A stretch of DNA of 64,000 bases from Pseudomonas sp. BSw22131 (lineage in GTDB: Bacteria; Pseudomonadota; Gammaproteobacteria; Pseudomonadales; Pseudomonadaceae). The number at the start of each line of letters is the position of its first letter. Within the stretch, counting starts at the first letter, position 1. Shown in pieces: positions 10,698 through 19,146 of the stretch. The notes beneath the pieces are model-generated. The model was not told the DNA's origin. It made no database searches and worked only from the letters and a program-made list of their open reading frames with translations. The DNA lies in assembly GCF_026810445.1 (NCBI RefSeq), contig NZ_CP113949.1:496001-560000 (forward strand), written 5' to 3'. Made by a program: the position numbers and the translations under genes.

Positions 10698-11615
10698 ATG
10701 CGAATTCAATCATGCTGTGCAGCGCTGTTGGCTTGCGTCTTCGCGGTTCAGGTTCAGGCTGCTTTCACCGCCCCAAAGCCTGGCGATGTGATCGAGGTCA
10801 CTCTCGATCAGTTGCATCCCACACAGGCCGTGGTCGGATTCGATCAGATCTATTACAAGCTTGAGCGCTTTGCCAAGGTGCGGCAGAAGCTCTTCGACGA
10901 AATCTGTGAAACCAATGGCCAGCACGAGGCCAAAAAAATCAAACCCGACGCCGACCCATTGCGTCCTGAAACCTTCGCGTGCGAAGACGCGCCCAACGCT
11001 CATCCGAACGACATGAAAACCGTTGTGATCGGACCCGAGGGCAAGCTCTACCTCACTGACGGCCATCACACCTTCACCACGTTATGGGAGCAACCGGGCG
11101 CGGGGCCGCAAATGAAGATGAAAGTCAGGGTCTCTGACAATTTCAGCGACAGTAAAGACCTCGCCGATTTCTGGCAGCGCATGACGCAAGCCAGGAAAGT
11201 CTGGCTCAAGGATGGCAACGGACAATCCATCGCGCCGTCCCAGTTACCCGATCAATTGGGCCTGCAAGCGATGCAGAACGATATCTTCCGCAGCATCGTC
11301 TATTTCGTGCGTGACGCCGCGTACACCAAGCCAAAAGCGGGCGATGTCTCTCCGGAGTTTCTTGAGTTCTACTGGGGTGACTGGCTGCGTGGGCAAATGC
11401 CGCTCGAGGGTTTCGATCTCAGCCAGCGCAGCGGTTATCACCAGGCGCTTCAGGCTGCGAGTGATCTGATCGTGGAAAAACCTTCGAGCAAAATCATCGG
11501 CGGTGACTTGAGCGCCAGGCAGTTGGGTGCGCTGAAGAAGGTCAGACGCAACACCTTGACCCGTATCGCAAGCGAGAAACTGCCCTACGTGATCGACTAC
11601 AAAAAGGACCACTGA
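10698..11615 (+). CDS. Exported ParB-like nuclease-fold protein (ParBc_2 type)
   Basis: With the ATG at 10698, the 305-residue product begins with a signal peptide (CAALLACVFAVQVQA). Next comes GDVIEVTLDQLHPTQAVVGFDQIYYK and, near the middle, LYLTDGHHTFTTL. That DGHH box is the hallmark of the putative ParB-like nuclease family (PF08857), distantly related to ParB/sulfiredoxin. Because of the signal peptide it should act outside the cytoplasm, so chromosome partitioning is unlikely. The true activity is unknown. Earlier in-frame starts exist (from 10605) but would place charged sequence before the signal peptide. Confidence 0.72.
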   Translation: MRIQSCCAALLACVFAVQVQAAFTAPKPGDVIEVTLDQLHPTQAVVGFDQIYYKLERFAKVRQKLFDEICETNGQHEAKKIKPDADPLRPETFACEDAPNAHPNDMKTVVIGPEGKLYLTDGHHTFTTLWEQPGAGPQMKMKVRVSDNFSDSKDLADFWQRMTQARKVWLKDGNGQSIAPSQLPDQLGLQAMQNDIFRSIVYFVRDAAYTKPKAGDVSPEFLEFYWGDWLRGQMPLEGFDLSQRSGYHQALQAASDLIVEKPSSKIIGGDLSARQLGALKKVRRNTLTRIASEKLPYVIDYKKDH

Positions 11616-11755
11616 CAGGTCGCGGTCAGTCCGGTAGCCATGGGTACATGGCGTGGGGTTCAATTGGCGTTTGTAACTTGCCATCGCAAGGCAGGCGGAA
11701 GACTATCGCAGCCCGTTTCTCCCGCTTGTATAACTCATTGTTTTTTTGATCTGGA

Positions 11756-12697
11756 ATGCCGATGTCTCACTCGTTCGACCCTGATCGCCTGCGGTCCACG
11801 CTGCATTCACTGACTGCCCAGCGTCCATTGTCCGAGGAGGCTCAGGCTTATCAGCGCTTCTATGGTTTGCCAGGGCACGATGTTTCGGTGCACAGCCAGC
11901 TAGGGCGTTTGGAGGCGGGCGGTTACGAGATCGTGACGCAACTCTGGACTCCCGAGCAGCCGGTGGCCACGCTGATTCTCATGCACGGTTTTTATGACCA
12001 CATGGGGCTTTACCGTCACGTCATCGAGTGGGCGTTGGCGCAGCGGTTTGCGGTGCTTGCCTGCGACTTGCCGGGCCATGGTTTGTCGAGTGGCAGCCGC
12101 GCCAGCATCAGGGATTTTGCCGAGTATCAGGTTGTGCTGGACCGGCTATTGGTTGAAGCCGATCTGCTGGTGCTGCCCAAGCCATGGCACCTGTGCGGGC
12201 AAAGTACGGGCGGCGCGATTGTCGTCGACCATGTGCTCAGTCGCGGCACTACAAGCCCGGCCCAAGGGCAGATCATCCTGTTGGCGCCGTTGGTGCGTCC
12301 GCGTGCTTGGCGCTGGTCGAAACTGAGCTATCGACTGTTGCGCCACTTCGTCAAAGGGATCGAGCGGCGTTTCAGCGAAAACTCCAACGACGCGGATTTT
12401 CTGCCGTTTCTGCAGGCAGATCCGCTGCAGCCGCGACGACTGCCGACGGCCTGGGTAGGCGCGCTGGCTCAGTGGATCGCCCGCATTGAGGCGGCCCCGC
12501 GGAGCAACAGAACCCCGTTGATTATTCAGGGGGACGCTGACATGACGGTCGACTGGACGCACAACCTGACGGTGCTCAATGACAAGTTTACTCAGCCGCG
12601 CGTGTTGATGATCCCCGAGGCACGACACCACCTGGCCAACGAATCTCCAGCCATTCGGGCACGATATTTTGAGTTTTTGAAGCAGCGGATGGGTTGA
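11756..12697 (+). CDS. Alpha/beta hydrolase, monoglyceride-lipase / lysophospholipase-like
   Basis: 313 residues (311 if the second ATG, at 11762, is used). The HGFYDHMGLYRHVIEWA segment carries the oxyanion-hole HG, and DLPGHGLSSG follows. The nucleophile elbow is LCGQSTGGAI, with Ser in GxSxG form. The acid lies in GDADMTVDW and the catalytic His in EARHHLANE. This is the serine aminopeptidase S33 / Hydrolase_4 family, which includes lysophospholipases. No signal peptide is seen, so it is probably cytoplasmic or membrane-peripheral. Substrate unknown. Confidence 0.8.
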   Translation: MPMSHSFDPDRLRSTLHSLTAQRPLSEEAQAYQRFYGLPGHDVSVHSQLGRLEAGGYEIVTQLWTPEQPVATLILMHGFYDHMGLYRHVIEWALAQRFAVLACDLPGHGLSSGSRASIRDFAEYQVVLDRLLVEADLLVLPKPWHLCGQSTGGAIVVDHVLSRGTTSPAQGQIILLAPLVRPRAWRWSKLSYRLLRHFVKGIERRFSENSNDADFLPFLQADPLQPRRLPTAWVGALAQWIARIEAAPRSNRTPLIIQGDADMTVDWTHNLTVLNDKFTQPRVLMIPEARHHLANESPAIRARYFEFLKQRMG

Positions 12698-12736
12698 GGC
12701 GCAAAAGCGGCCTCGCTCCAGCAGGCGGGTGCGGGG

Positions 12737-13483
12737 TTAGTTGCCGTTCTGTCCGACCGCCAATCCTGCGCGAATTGCCGCCAGGGCGGCCTGGTAGTAA
12801 GCCTTGCCCTCGGGTGACTCGGCGAATGAGGCGAACTCGTCCAGCTCCGGGTCAGTCAGGTCACGGTAGACATAAAGCAGCGTGTTGTTCATGTCGGTGC
12901 CGATCTGCGCCATCAAGCGTTGGCGCTGACTGTCGAGCATGCCCTGTGCTTGACCGCCCCCCATTCCCATCAATCCAGGAATCATCTGGCTCAGACTGTC
13001 GGCCGCCACGCCAGCAATGGCCAGACTGACCTCGGCACCTGCCTCACGCGCGGGCAGTGCCTGAGCCAGATGACCGATGATCAACTGTCGGCTGTCGCTC
13101 ACCTGCATCTTCGGCAGGCCCTGTGCGTTTTTCGCCAGTTGATCCGAGCGCGTTGCGGTGAGTTCGGCGTTGACGATTTTGCTGCCCAGCGGCGTCTGGA
13201 AAAACTGCAGCGCGGGGTTGGGATCCTGCAGGGTCTGACGCAGCTTCTGCTCGGCACGCTGATCCATTGCCTGGGGCGCAAAACGCTGGTTACTGTTGCT
13301 GACCAACGCGTCGAAGACGGCTGGCGGCAGGCTGTTTTTGTAGCGCAACTGAGCTGCTTTGAGCGCGTCGTTAAAATGCGCGCGTTGTTCTGGCCAACCC
13401 GCGACCTTATAGAGCTGGTCGTGGCTGTCTGCCCACGCGGGCATCGTGCAGAACATCAGCAGCAAGAAAAACAAACGGCGCAT
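12737..13483 (-). CDS. DUF2059 domain-containing exported protein
   Basis: 248 residues with a clear signal peptide (RRLFFLLLMFCTMPAWA-DS). The second half (YVYRDLTDPELDEFASFAESPEGKAYYQA) matches the DUF2059 pattern, a helical domain found in many exported Gram-negative proteins of unknown role. It is convergent with the upstream hydrolase gene. No catalytic motif is visible. Confidence 0.78.
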   Translation of the reverse strand: MRRLFFLLLMFCTMPAWADSHDQLYKVAGWPEQRAHFNDALKAAQLRYKNSLPPAVFDALVSNSNQRFAPQAMDQRAEQKLRQTLQDPNPALQFFQTPLGSKIVNAELTATRSDQLAKNAQGLPKMQVSDSRQLIIGHLAQALPAREAGAEVSLAIAGVAADSLSQMIPGLMGMGGGQAQGMLDSQRQRLMAQIGTDMNNTLLYVYRDLTDPELDEFASFAESPEGKAYYQAALAAIRAGLAVGQNGN

Positions 13484-13678
13484 AGAGACTCCTGTCGGCA
13501 GGCCGCTATTCTCAGTGGCACGGCGGGGATTTGTCGAGTTAACAGTTGCCCAGACCCCACGAAATCCGATGTGTTCGACGATCCTTGCGCGAAAACGTCA
13601 CTGGCGTGCCAAACACCTAAAAAATCTCGGCATCAGGCGGACCGCAGGCGCTGTCAGATTGATCGCGGTATGGATACT

Positions 13679-14320
13679 ATGCCGCCCATGCAAACACCCT
13701 TCGATCACCCGCTGCTGTTACGAATCGTTGACGATGTCGCCGAGCACGGCTGGTCGCAGCAGAATATCTTTTTGCCCGAAAACCTGACCCGTGAACTGGC
13801 GCTCGAATGCCGCAAGCGTGGGCGCGAGGGTGAGCTTGCGCCCGCCTCGGTCGGACGCGGCGCGCTGCAAGAAGTGCGAGAGGGGATTCGCGGCGACCGC
13901 ATTCAATGGCTGGAGCCCGGGCAGGCCGAACCCTGTGACCGCTATCTGGAGGTGATGGAAAGCCTGCGCGTCGCGCTCAATCGTGGTTTGTTTCTGGGGC
14001 TTGAAGACTATGAAAGCCATTTCGCGCTGTACCCGCCCGGGGCGTTTTACCTGAAGCACGTGGATCGCTTCCGGGATGACGACAAACGCATGCTGTCGGC
14101 CGTGCTTTATCTGAACGATGCGTGGTTGCCCGAACACGGTGGGCATTTGCGTATGTATCTGGAGGAGGGCGTCCATCACGACGTGCAGCCCACTGGCGGT
14201 TGCCTGGTGGTTTTCCTGTCCGGTGACATTCCTCACGAGGTGCTGCCTTCGACCCGTGATCGTCTGTCGCTGACAGGCTGGTTTCGGCGTCGCGGCAATG
14301 AGCCGTTTGATCTGCAGTGA
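13679..14320 (+). CDS. 2OG-Fe(II) oxygenase superfamily protein
   Basis: About 213 residues. The iron triad can be read as HVD (KHVDRFRDDDK) plus the distal His in GDIPHEVLP. The Arg of RLSLTGWFRRR sits where the 2-oxoglutarate carboxylate is bound in prolyl-4-hydroxylase-like enzymes. The start is uncertain: ATGs at 13670, 13679 and 13688 are all in frame and none has a strong ribosome site. Substrate unknown; family members hydroxylate protein side chains or small molecules. Confidence 0.8.
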   Translation: MPPMQTPFDHPLLLRIVDDVAEHGWSQQNIFLPENLTRELALECRKRGREGELAPASVGRGALQEVREGIRGDRIQWLEPGQAEPCDRYLEVMESLRVALNRGLFLGLEDYESHFALYPPGAFYLKHVDRFRDDDKRMLSAVLYLNDAWLPEHGGHLRMYLEEGVHHDVQPTGGCLVVFLSGDIPHEVLPSTRDRLSLTGWFRRRGNEPFDLQ

Positions 14321-14390
14321 GTTGCTCAGACCGTGAGACCGAAACCAGGCTCCGTCCCATGGGATGTTTAGCCGGGCCGGTTTGACGTCC

Positions 14391-14424
14391 ATGAAAAAGG
14401 AGACCCGAGGGTCTCCTTTTTCAT
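14391..14424. terminator. Bidirectional intrinsic terminator between oxygenase gene and serA
   Basis: Two perfect 16-base arms (ATGAAAAAGGAGACCC and GGGTCTCCTTTTTCAT) enclose a two-base loop. The A-tract on one side and T-tract on the other let the hairpin work in both directions. It sits exactly between two converging genes. Confidence 0.9.
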
Positions 14425-14438
14425 TGCAGCGCGACGGA

Positions 14439-15668
14439 CTAGAACAGAACGCGGCTGCGGATGGTGCCTTTGATGTGCTGCAGTTTTTGTTGCGCCAGGT
14501 CGGAGTAATCGGCGTCGACGTCGATCACCACATAACCGACTTTCTCGTTGGTCTGCAGGAACTGACCGGAGATGTTGATACCGTTTTCGGCGAAGACCTT
14601 GTTGATCTCGCTCATCACACCCGGAATGTTCTCGTGGATGTGCAGCAGACGGTGCTTGCCAGGGTGCGCCGGCAGGGCCACCTCCGGGAAGTTGACCGAG
14701 GATACCGACGTACCGTTGTCGCTGTACTTGACCAGCTTCTCTGCCACTTCCAGGCCGATGTTGGCTTGGGCTTCAGCCGTCGAACCGCCGATGTGCGGGG
14801 TCAGGATCACATTGTCCAGGCCACGCAGCGGGCTTTCGAAGATGTCGTCGTTGGAGCGAGGCTCGATCGGGAACACGTCGATGGCGGCGCCGATCAGGTG
14901 TTTGTCCTTGATTGCGTCGGCCAGAGCATCGAGATCCACCACGGTGCCGCGTGCGGCGTTGATCAGGATCGCGCCTTTTTTCATGGCGCGGATTTCTTTC
15001 TCGCCAATCATCATCTGAGTGGACGGCAGCTCAGGTACGTGCAGGGAGACGATGTCGGCCATACCCAGCAGATCGTTCAGGGTCGGAACCTGTGTCGCGT
15101 TGCCCAACGGAAGCTTGGTCAACGGATCGAAGAAGAACACCTGCATGCCCAGGCCTTCAGCCAGCACTGACAGCTGGGTTCCGATCGAACCGTAGCCGAT
15201 GATGCCGAGTTTCTTGCCGCGGATTTCGAACGAATTAGCCGCGCTCTTGATCCAGCCGCCACGGTGGCAGGAGGCGTTCTTCTCCGGGATGCCGCGCAGC
15301 AACAGGATCGCTTCGGCCAGCACCAGCTCCGCCACCGAACGGGTGTTGGAGTAGGGCGCGTTGAACACCGCGATGCCGCGTTGGCGGGCAGCGTTCAGAT
15401 CAACCTGGTTGGTGCCGATGCAGAAGCAACCTACGGCGACCAGCTTCCTGGCGCTGTCGAACAGCTCTTCAGTCAATTGCGTGCGGGAACGGATGCCGAT
15501 GAAGTGGGCGTCGGCGATCTTTTCCTTGAGCTCGGCTTCCGGCAGAGACTTGGTGTGGTACTCGATGCTGGTATAACCGGCAGCCTTGAGGACGTCGACA
15601 GCCGATTGATGGACGCCTTCGAGAAGAAGGAACTTGATCTTGCTCTTGTCGAGGGAAGTCTTGCTCAT
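14439..15668 (-). CDS. serA: D-3-phosphoglycerate dehydrogenase
   Basis: 409 residues, the length of the E. coli-type enzyme. LGIIGYGSIGTQLS is the NAD-binding glycine motif, and NAARGTVVDLDAL plus TPHIGGSTAEAQ carry the catalytic Arg and His regions. A C-terminal ACT domain (HRLLHIHENIPGVMSEINKVFAENGINI) indicates serine feedback. It catalyses the first step of serine synthesis. In Pseudomonas this enzyme can reduce 2-oxoglutarate to D-2-hydroxyglutarate, and the divergent neighbour is the enzyme type that recycles that product. Confidence 0.96.
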   Translation of the reverse strand: MSKTSLDKSKIKFLLLEGVHQSAVDVLKAAGYTSIEYHTKSLPEAELKEKIADAHFIGIRSRTQLTEELFDSARKLVAVGCFCIGTNQVDLNAARQRGIAVFNAPYSNTRSVAELVLAEAILLLRGIPEKNASCHRGGWIKSAANSFEIRGKKLGIIGYGSIGTQLSVLAEGLGMQVFFFDPLTKLPLGNATQVPTLNDLLGMADIVSLHVPELPSTQMMIGEKEIRAMKKGAILINAARGTVVDLDALADAIKDKHLIGAAIDVFPIEPRSNDDIFESPLRGLDNVILTPHIGGSTAEAQANIGLEVAEKLVKYSDNGTSVSSVNFPEVALPAHPGKHRLLHIHENIPGVMSEINKVFAENGINISGQFLQTNEKVGYVVIDVDADYSDLAQQKLQHIKGTIRSRVLF

Positions 15669-15748
15669 CTGCGTAAACCTGTGTCCCGGGGAAAAATGGC
15701 AGGAAAGTGAAGCGCTCGCACATCGGGCGTGGGCTCGATTGGCGGGGG

Positions 15749-15766
15749 GCGTATGCTAGCATACGC
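15749..15766. promoter_or_regulatory. Perfect 18-bp palindrome in the serA / flavoprotein divergent region
   Basis: GCGTATGCTAGCATACGC is its own reverse complement and is flanked by G and C runs that partly extend the symmetry (GGG before, CCC after, one mismatch). It lies between the serA start (15668) and the start of the divergent gene (15837). This is a strong candidate operator for a dimeric regulator. TATGCT, which resembles a -10 box, occurs inside it on both strands. Confidence 0.55.
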
Positions 15767-15836
15767 ACCCCGCGAAACCCCATTCCTGGACGTGAGCCGT
15801 TCTCAGGATGACCATGAATTGTTCGAGAGTTCTGTG

Positions 15837-17237
15837 ATGAACCATCCTGCCCTGATTGATGAGCTGAAGACCCTGGTTGAGCCTGGCAAAGTGCTCACTG
15901 ACGCCGACTCCCTTGAGGCTTACGGCAAGGACTGGACCAAACATTTCGCCCCTGCACCGACTGCCATCGTATTCCCCAAGACCATTGAGCAGGTTCAGGC
16001 CATCGTGCGCTGGGCCAACGAGCGCAATGTTGCGCTGGTGCCGTCGGGCGGCCGCACCGGGCTCTCCGCCGCAGCGGTCGCGGCCAACGGCGAAGTGGTC
16101 GTCAACTTCGATTACATGAATCAGGTGCTGGAACTCAACCTCACCGACCGCACCGCGCGGTGCCAGCCCGGCGTGATCACCAAACAATTGCAAAACCTTG
16201 CTGAAGAAAACGGCCTGTATTACCCGGTGGATTTCGCGTCGTCGGGTTCAAGCAACATCGGCGGCAATATCGGCACCAATGCCGGCGGGATCAAGGTCAT
16301 TCGCTACGGCATGACGCGCAACTGGGTCGCGGGCATGAAAGTCGTCACCGGCAAAGGCGACCTTCTTGAGCTGAACAAGGATTTGATCAAAAACGCCACA
16401 GGCTACGACATGCGTCAGTTGTTCATCGGCGCCGAAGGCACGCTGGGCTTCGTGGTTGAAGCCACCATGCGCCTAGACCGTGCTCCGAAAAACCTGACTG
16501 CCATGGTCCTCGGGACCAGCGATTTCGATGCAATCATGCCGGTGCTGCATGCATTCCAGAGCAAGGTTGACCTGACCGCCTTCGAATTTTTCTCCGACAA
16601 AGCACTGGCCAAAGTCATGGCCCGGGGTGACGTGCCGTCGCCGTTCGAAACCGACTGCCCCTTCTACGCACTGCTGGAATTCGAAGCCACCAGCGAAGAC
16701 ATCGCCAACGATGCGCTCGCGACCTTCGAACATTGTGTCGAGCAAGGCTGGGTGCTGGATGGCGTGATGAGCCAGAGCGAACAGCAACTGCACAACCTGT
16801 GGAAGCTGCGCGAATACATCTCCGAGACCATCTCGCACTTCACGCCCTACAAAAACGATATCTCGGTGACAGTCTCCAAAGTCCCAGCGTTTCTGGCTGA
16901 AGTCGATGCTATCGTCGGCGAGCACTACCCTGATTTCGAAATCGTATGGTTCGGCCACATCGGCGACGGCAACCTGCACCTGAATATCCTCAAGCCGGAA
17001 AACCTCAGCAAGGACGAGTTCTTTGCCAAGTGCGCAACGGTCAACAAGTGGGTGTTCGAGATCGTGCAGAAGTACAACGGCTCAATCTCCGCCGAGCATG
17101 GCGTGGGCATGACGAAACGCGATTACCTGACGTACAGTCGTTCCCCGGTCGAGATCGAATACATGAAGGCCGTCAAAACGGTGTTCGACCCCAACGGCAT
17201 CATGAATCCCGGCAAAATCTTCGCGGTTGAGTCCTGA
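15837..17237 (+). CDS. FAD-binding oxidoreductase, D-2-hydroxyglutarate dehydrogenase type
   Basis: 466 residues from the ATG at 15837. The N-terminal FAD_binding_4 (PCMH) domain shows PSGGRTGLSAAAV and SSGSSNIGGNIGTNAGG. The C-terminal FAD-oxidase domain shows the metal-site run WFGHIGDGNLHLNI, ISAEHGVG and FDPNGIMNPGKIF. Members oxidise D-2-hydroxyacids such as D-lactate, glycolate or D-2-hydroxyglutarate. The divergent pairing with serA favours D-2-hydroxyglutarate, since the two enzymes are reported to work as a couple in Pseudomonas. D-lactate dehydrogenase remains possible. Confidence 0.88.
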   Translation: MNHPALIDELKTLVEPGKVLTDADSLEAYGKDWTKHFAPAPTAIVFPKTIEQVQAIVRWANERNVALVPSGGRTGLSAAAVAANGEVVVNFDYMNQVLELNLTDRTARCQPGVITKQLQNLAEENGLYYPVDFASSGSSNIGGNIGTNAGGIKVIRYGMTRNWVAGMKVVTGKGDLLELNKDLIKNATGYDMRQLFIGAEGTLGFVVEATMRLDRAPKNLTAMVLGTSDFDAIMPVLHAFQSKVDLTAFEFFSDKALAKVMARGDVPSPFETDCPFYALLEFEATSEDIANDALATFEHCVEQGWVLDGVMSQSEQQLHNLWKLREYISETISHFTPYKNDISVTVSKVPAFLAEVDAIVGEHYPDFEIVWFGHIGDGNLHLNILKPENLSKDEFFAKCATVNKWVFEIVQKYNGSISAEHGVGMTKRDYLTYSRSPVEIEYMKAVKTVFDPNGIMNPGKIFAVES

Positions 17238-17307
17238 TCGTCTTTATAGCCAAGCCGGCGTCGATCACAGCACGCAGACACTTTCCAGCCAGGTCACAGG
17301 AGCGCCC

Positions 17308-17973
17308 ATGAGCTACCAGCACAAGTATGTCGATGGAACGGGGATTCATTTTCCGTTGGGTAAAGTGGTTTGCATCGGCCGCAATTACGCCGAGCACGCC
17401 AAGGAACTGGATAACCCGATCCCTGCCGAGCCCCTGCTGTTCATCAAGCCGGGCAGTTGCGTGGTACCGATTGAAGGCGGCTTCAGCATTCCGACCGACC
17501 GTGGCTCGGTTCACTACGAGGCTGAAATCGTGGTGCTGATCGGCAAGCCGCTGAGCAAAAAACCTGACCGCGAAGAAGTGCTGGACGCGATCAGCGGCTT
17601 TGCGCCGGGTCTGGACCTGACGTTGCGTGACGTGCAATCGAAGCTCAAGGAAAAAGGCTTGCCGTGGGAATTGGCAAAATCCTTCGACGGCGCGGCGGTC
17701 GTTGCGCCATTCGTGTCGCCGGATGCGTTTGCTGACCTGACCGACATCCCGATCCGCCTGACCATCAACGGTGAAGTGCGCCAGGACGGCAACAGCAGCC
17801 TGATGCTTAACCCGATTGTGCCGATCATCCAGCACATCGCTTCGCACTTTTCGTTGCAGGCCGGGGATCTGATCATGACCGGTACACCCGCAGGCGTTGG
17901 GCCGTTTAGCGTCGGCGACCAGATCGTGCTGGAGTTGCCGGGTTACAGCAGCTTCGAAAGCGACGTTCGCTGA
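17308..17973 (+). CDS. Fumarylacetoacetate hydrolase family protein
   Basis: 221 residues. CIGRNYAEHAKEL, EAEIVVLIG (metal ligands), DLTLRDVQ and DLIMTGTPAGVGP match the FAH/YcgM-like C-C hydrolase and decarboxylase family, whose members act on acylpyruvates, oxaloacetate or related acids in a metal-dependent way. The ATG at 17308 has ACAGGAG about eight bases before it. It lies 70 bases after the flavoprotein gene and may share its transcript, and a strong terminator follows it. The precise substrate cannot be set from sequence. Confidence 0.86.
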   Translation: MSYQHKYVDGTGIHFPLGKVVCIGRNYAEHAKELDNPIPAEPLLFIKPGSCVVPIEGGFSIPTDRGSVHYEAEIVVLIGKPLSKKPDREEVLDAISGFAPGLDLTLRDVQSKLKEKGLPWELAKSFDGAAVVAPFVSPDAFADLTDIPIRLTINGEVRQDGNSSLMLNPIVPIIQHIASHFSLQAGDLIMTGTPAGVGPFSVGDQIVLELPGYSSFESDVR

Positions 17974-17990
17974 TCCATGCTCTGTTGATG

Positions 17991-18028
17991 AAAGCCGCCT
18001 GGCGCAACACATGCAGGCGGCTTTTTTT
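17991..18028 (+). terminator. Intrinsic terminator after the FAH-family gene
   Basis: Stem AAAGCCGCCTG / CAGGCGGCTTT with a 12-base loop is followed by a run of T to 18028. It ends the plus-strand transcript carrying the flavoprotein and FAH-family genes. Confidence 0.9.
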
Positions 18029-18141
18029 GTGCCTGAAGAATCGCCACGCAATTGGCGTTTTTTTCACAGTTGATCTGGATAATCCGCGCCGACTGCTGAT
18101 TCATGGCTTGGTGCCAATGACCTCTTTTCAGGAACGCTTTG

Positions 18142-19065
18142 ATGGCCACTCATGCTGATCCACTGGGTAAATCCAAACGCCGATTGCCGCGCGTGCGCTG
18201 GTATGGGTGGCTGATTTTACTGCTCATCATCGGCTATGGCCTCGCTTTCGCGTTCCATTGGGATGATCGGGGCCGCCTGTGGCTGCGCGAGCAAAGCGTC
18301 ACCCCGGCCGAGCACGCTGCAAGTATTTGGCTGCCGGACTACGTCGTTGATATCGATGCGAAGCCCCTCGTGGGGATGGAAGAAGACGAAGCGTCGGACC
18401 TGTCCTACAACCCTGTCACCAAGACGCTGTTTTCGGTGATGGGCAAGAATGCGTTCTTGTCCGAGCTCAAGCTCAACGGAGACGTGATCCGCAAAATCCC
18501 GCTGGTCGGCTGGAGCAACCCGGAAGGCGTGGCGGTGCTGGAAAACGGTTTGATTGCCATTGTTGATGAGCGTCAGCACTTGATGACGATTGTCACGGTG
18601 ACGCCTGACACCAAAACCCTGAATATCGCTGACTTCCCCAAGTATGACCTTGGCCCTTCGAAGAACCAGAACAAGGCGTTTGAAGGCGTTGCCTGGGACG
18701 CGAAAAACCAGCGAATCTGGCTCGGCGAGGAGCGTCCGCCGGCGCTGTTCACCTGGAGCAGTGACGGCAGTAGCGTGCTCAAAGGGGACAAGCAAAAGCT
18801 GGTCAATAACAACATCGATCTGCGCAATCTGTCAGCGCTGTACTCGGACCAGCGAACAGGCCATCTTCTGGTGCTTTCGGCCGAATCACACATGTTGCTG
18901 GAGCTGGACGAGAAGGGCGAGCAGGTCAGCTTCATGACCCTGTTGCACGGCCTCAATGGCCTTGGCGCGACTATCCCAAGGGCAGAAGGCGTGACGATGG
19001 ATGAAGCAGGTACGCTTTACATCGTCAGTGAGCCGAACCTGTTTTATACGTTCAAGAAGAAGTAA
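18142..19065 (+). CDS. SdiA-regulated family protein, membrane-anchored beta-propeller (copy 1)
   Basis: 307 residues from the ATG at 18142, with AGGA about nine bases upstream; an adjacent TTG is less likely. One N-terminal membrane segment (WLILLLIIGYGLAFAF) precedes a periplasmic domain with repeated blade-like strings: EASDLSYNPVTKTLFSV, NPEGVAVLENGLIAIVDE and AEGVTMDEAGTLYIVSEPNLFYTF. This matches the SdiA-regulated (PF06977) / YjiK-like family. Function is unknown; no catalytic residues are recognised. It is followed by a diverged paralogue on the same strand. Confidence 0.84.
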   Translation: MATHADPLGKSKRRLPRVRWYGWLILLLIIGYGLAFAFHWDDRGRLWLREQSVTPAEHAASIWLPDYVVDIDAKPLVGMEEDEASDLSYNPVTKTLFSVMGKNAFLSELKLNGDVIRKIPLVGWSNPEGVAVLENGLIAIVDERQHLMTIVTVTPDTKTLNIADFPKYDLGPSKNQNKAFEGVAWDAKNQRIWLGEERPPALFTWSSDGSSVLKGDKQKLVNNNIDLRNLSALYSDQRTGHLLVLSAESHMLLELDEKGEQVSFMTLLHGLNGLGATIPRAEGVTMDEAGTLYIVSEPNLFYTFKKK

Positions 19066-19073
19066 GCGCATGT

Positions 19074-19108
19074 TGCCAATCTGATTTAAGACTGACTTCA
19101 GATTGGCA
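19074..19108. other. Stem-loop between the two SdiA-regulated paralogues
   Basis: TGCCAATCTG and CAGATTGGCA form a perfect 10-bp stem around a 15-base loop in the 81-base gap. No T run follows, so it is not a classical terminator. It could be an operator or an mRNA processing structure. Confidence 0.5.
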
Positions 19109-19146
19109 TGCTATTAAAGTGCCTTCTTTTTTGCCGGGTTCCATAA

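Noticed and set aside
12920..13669. Long N-terminal extension of the 2OG-Fe(II) oxygenase frame
   Set aside because: The extension runs antisense through the DUF2059 gene and has no family likeness; the oxygenase domain begins after 13670.
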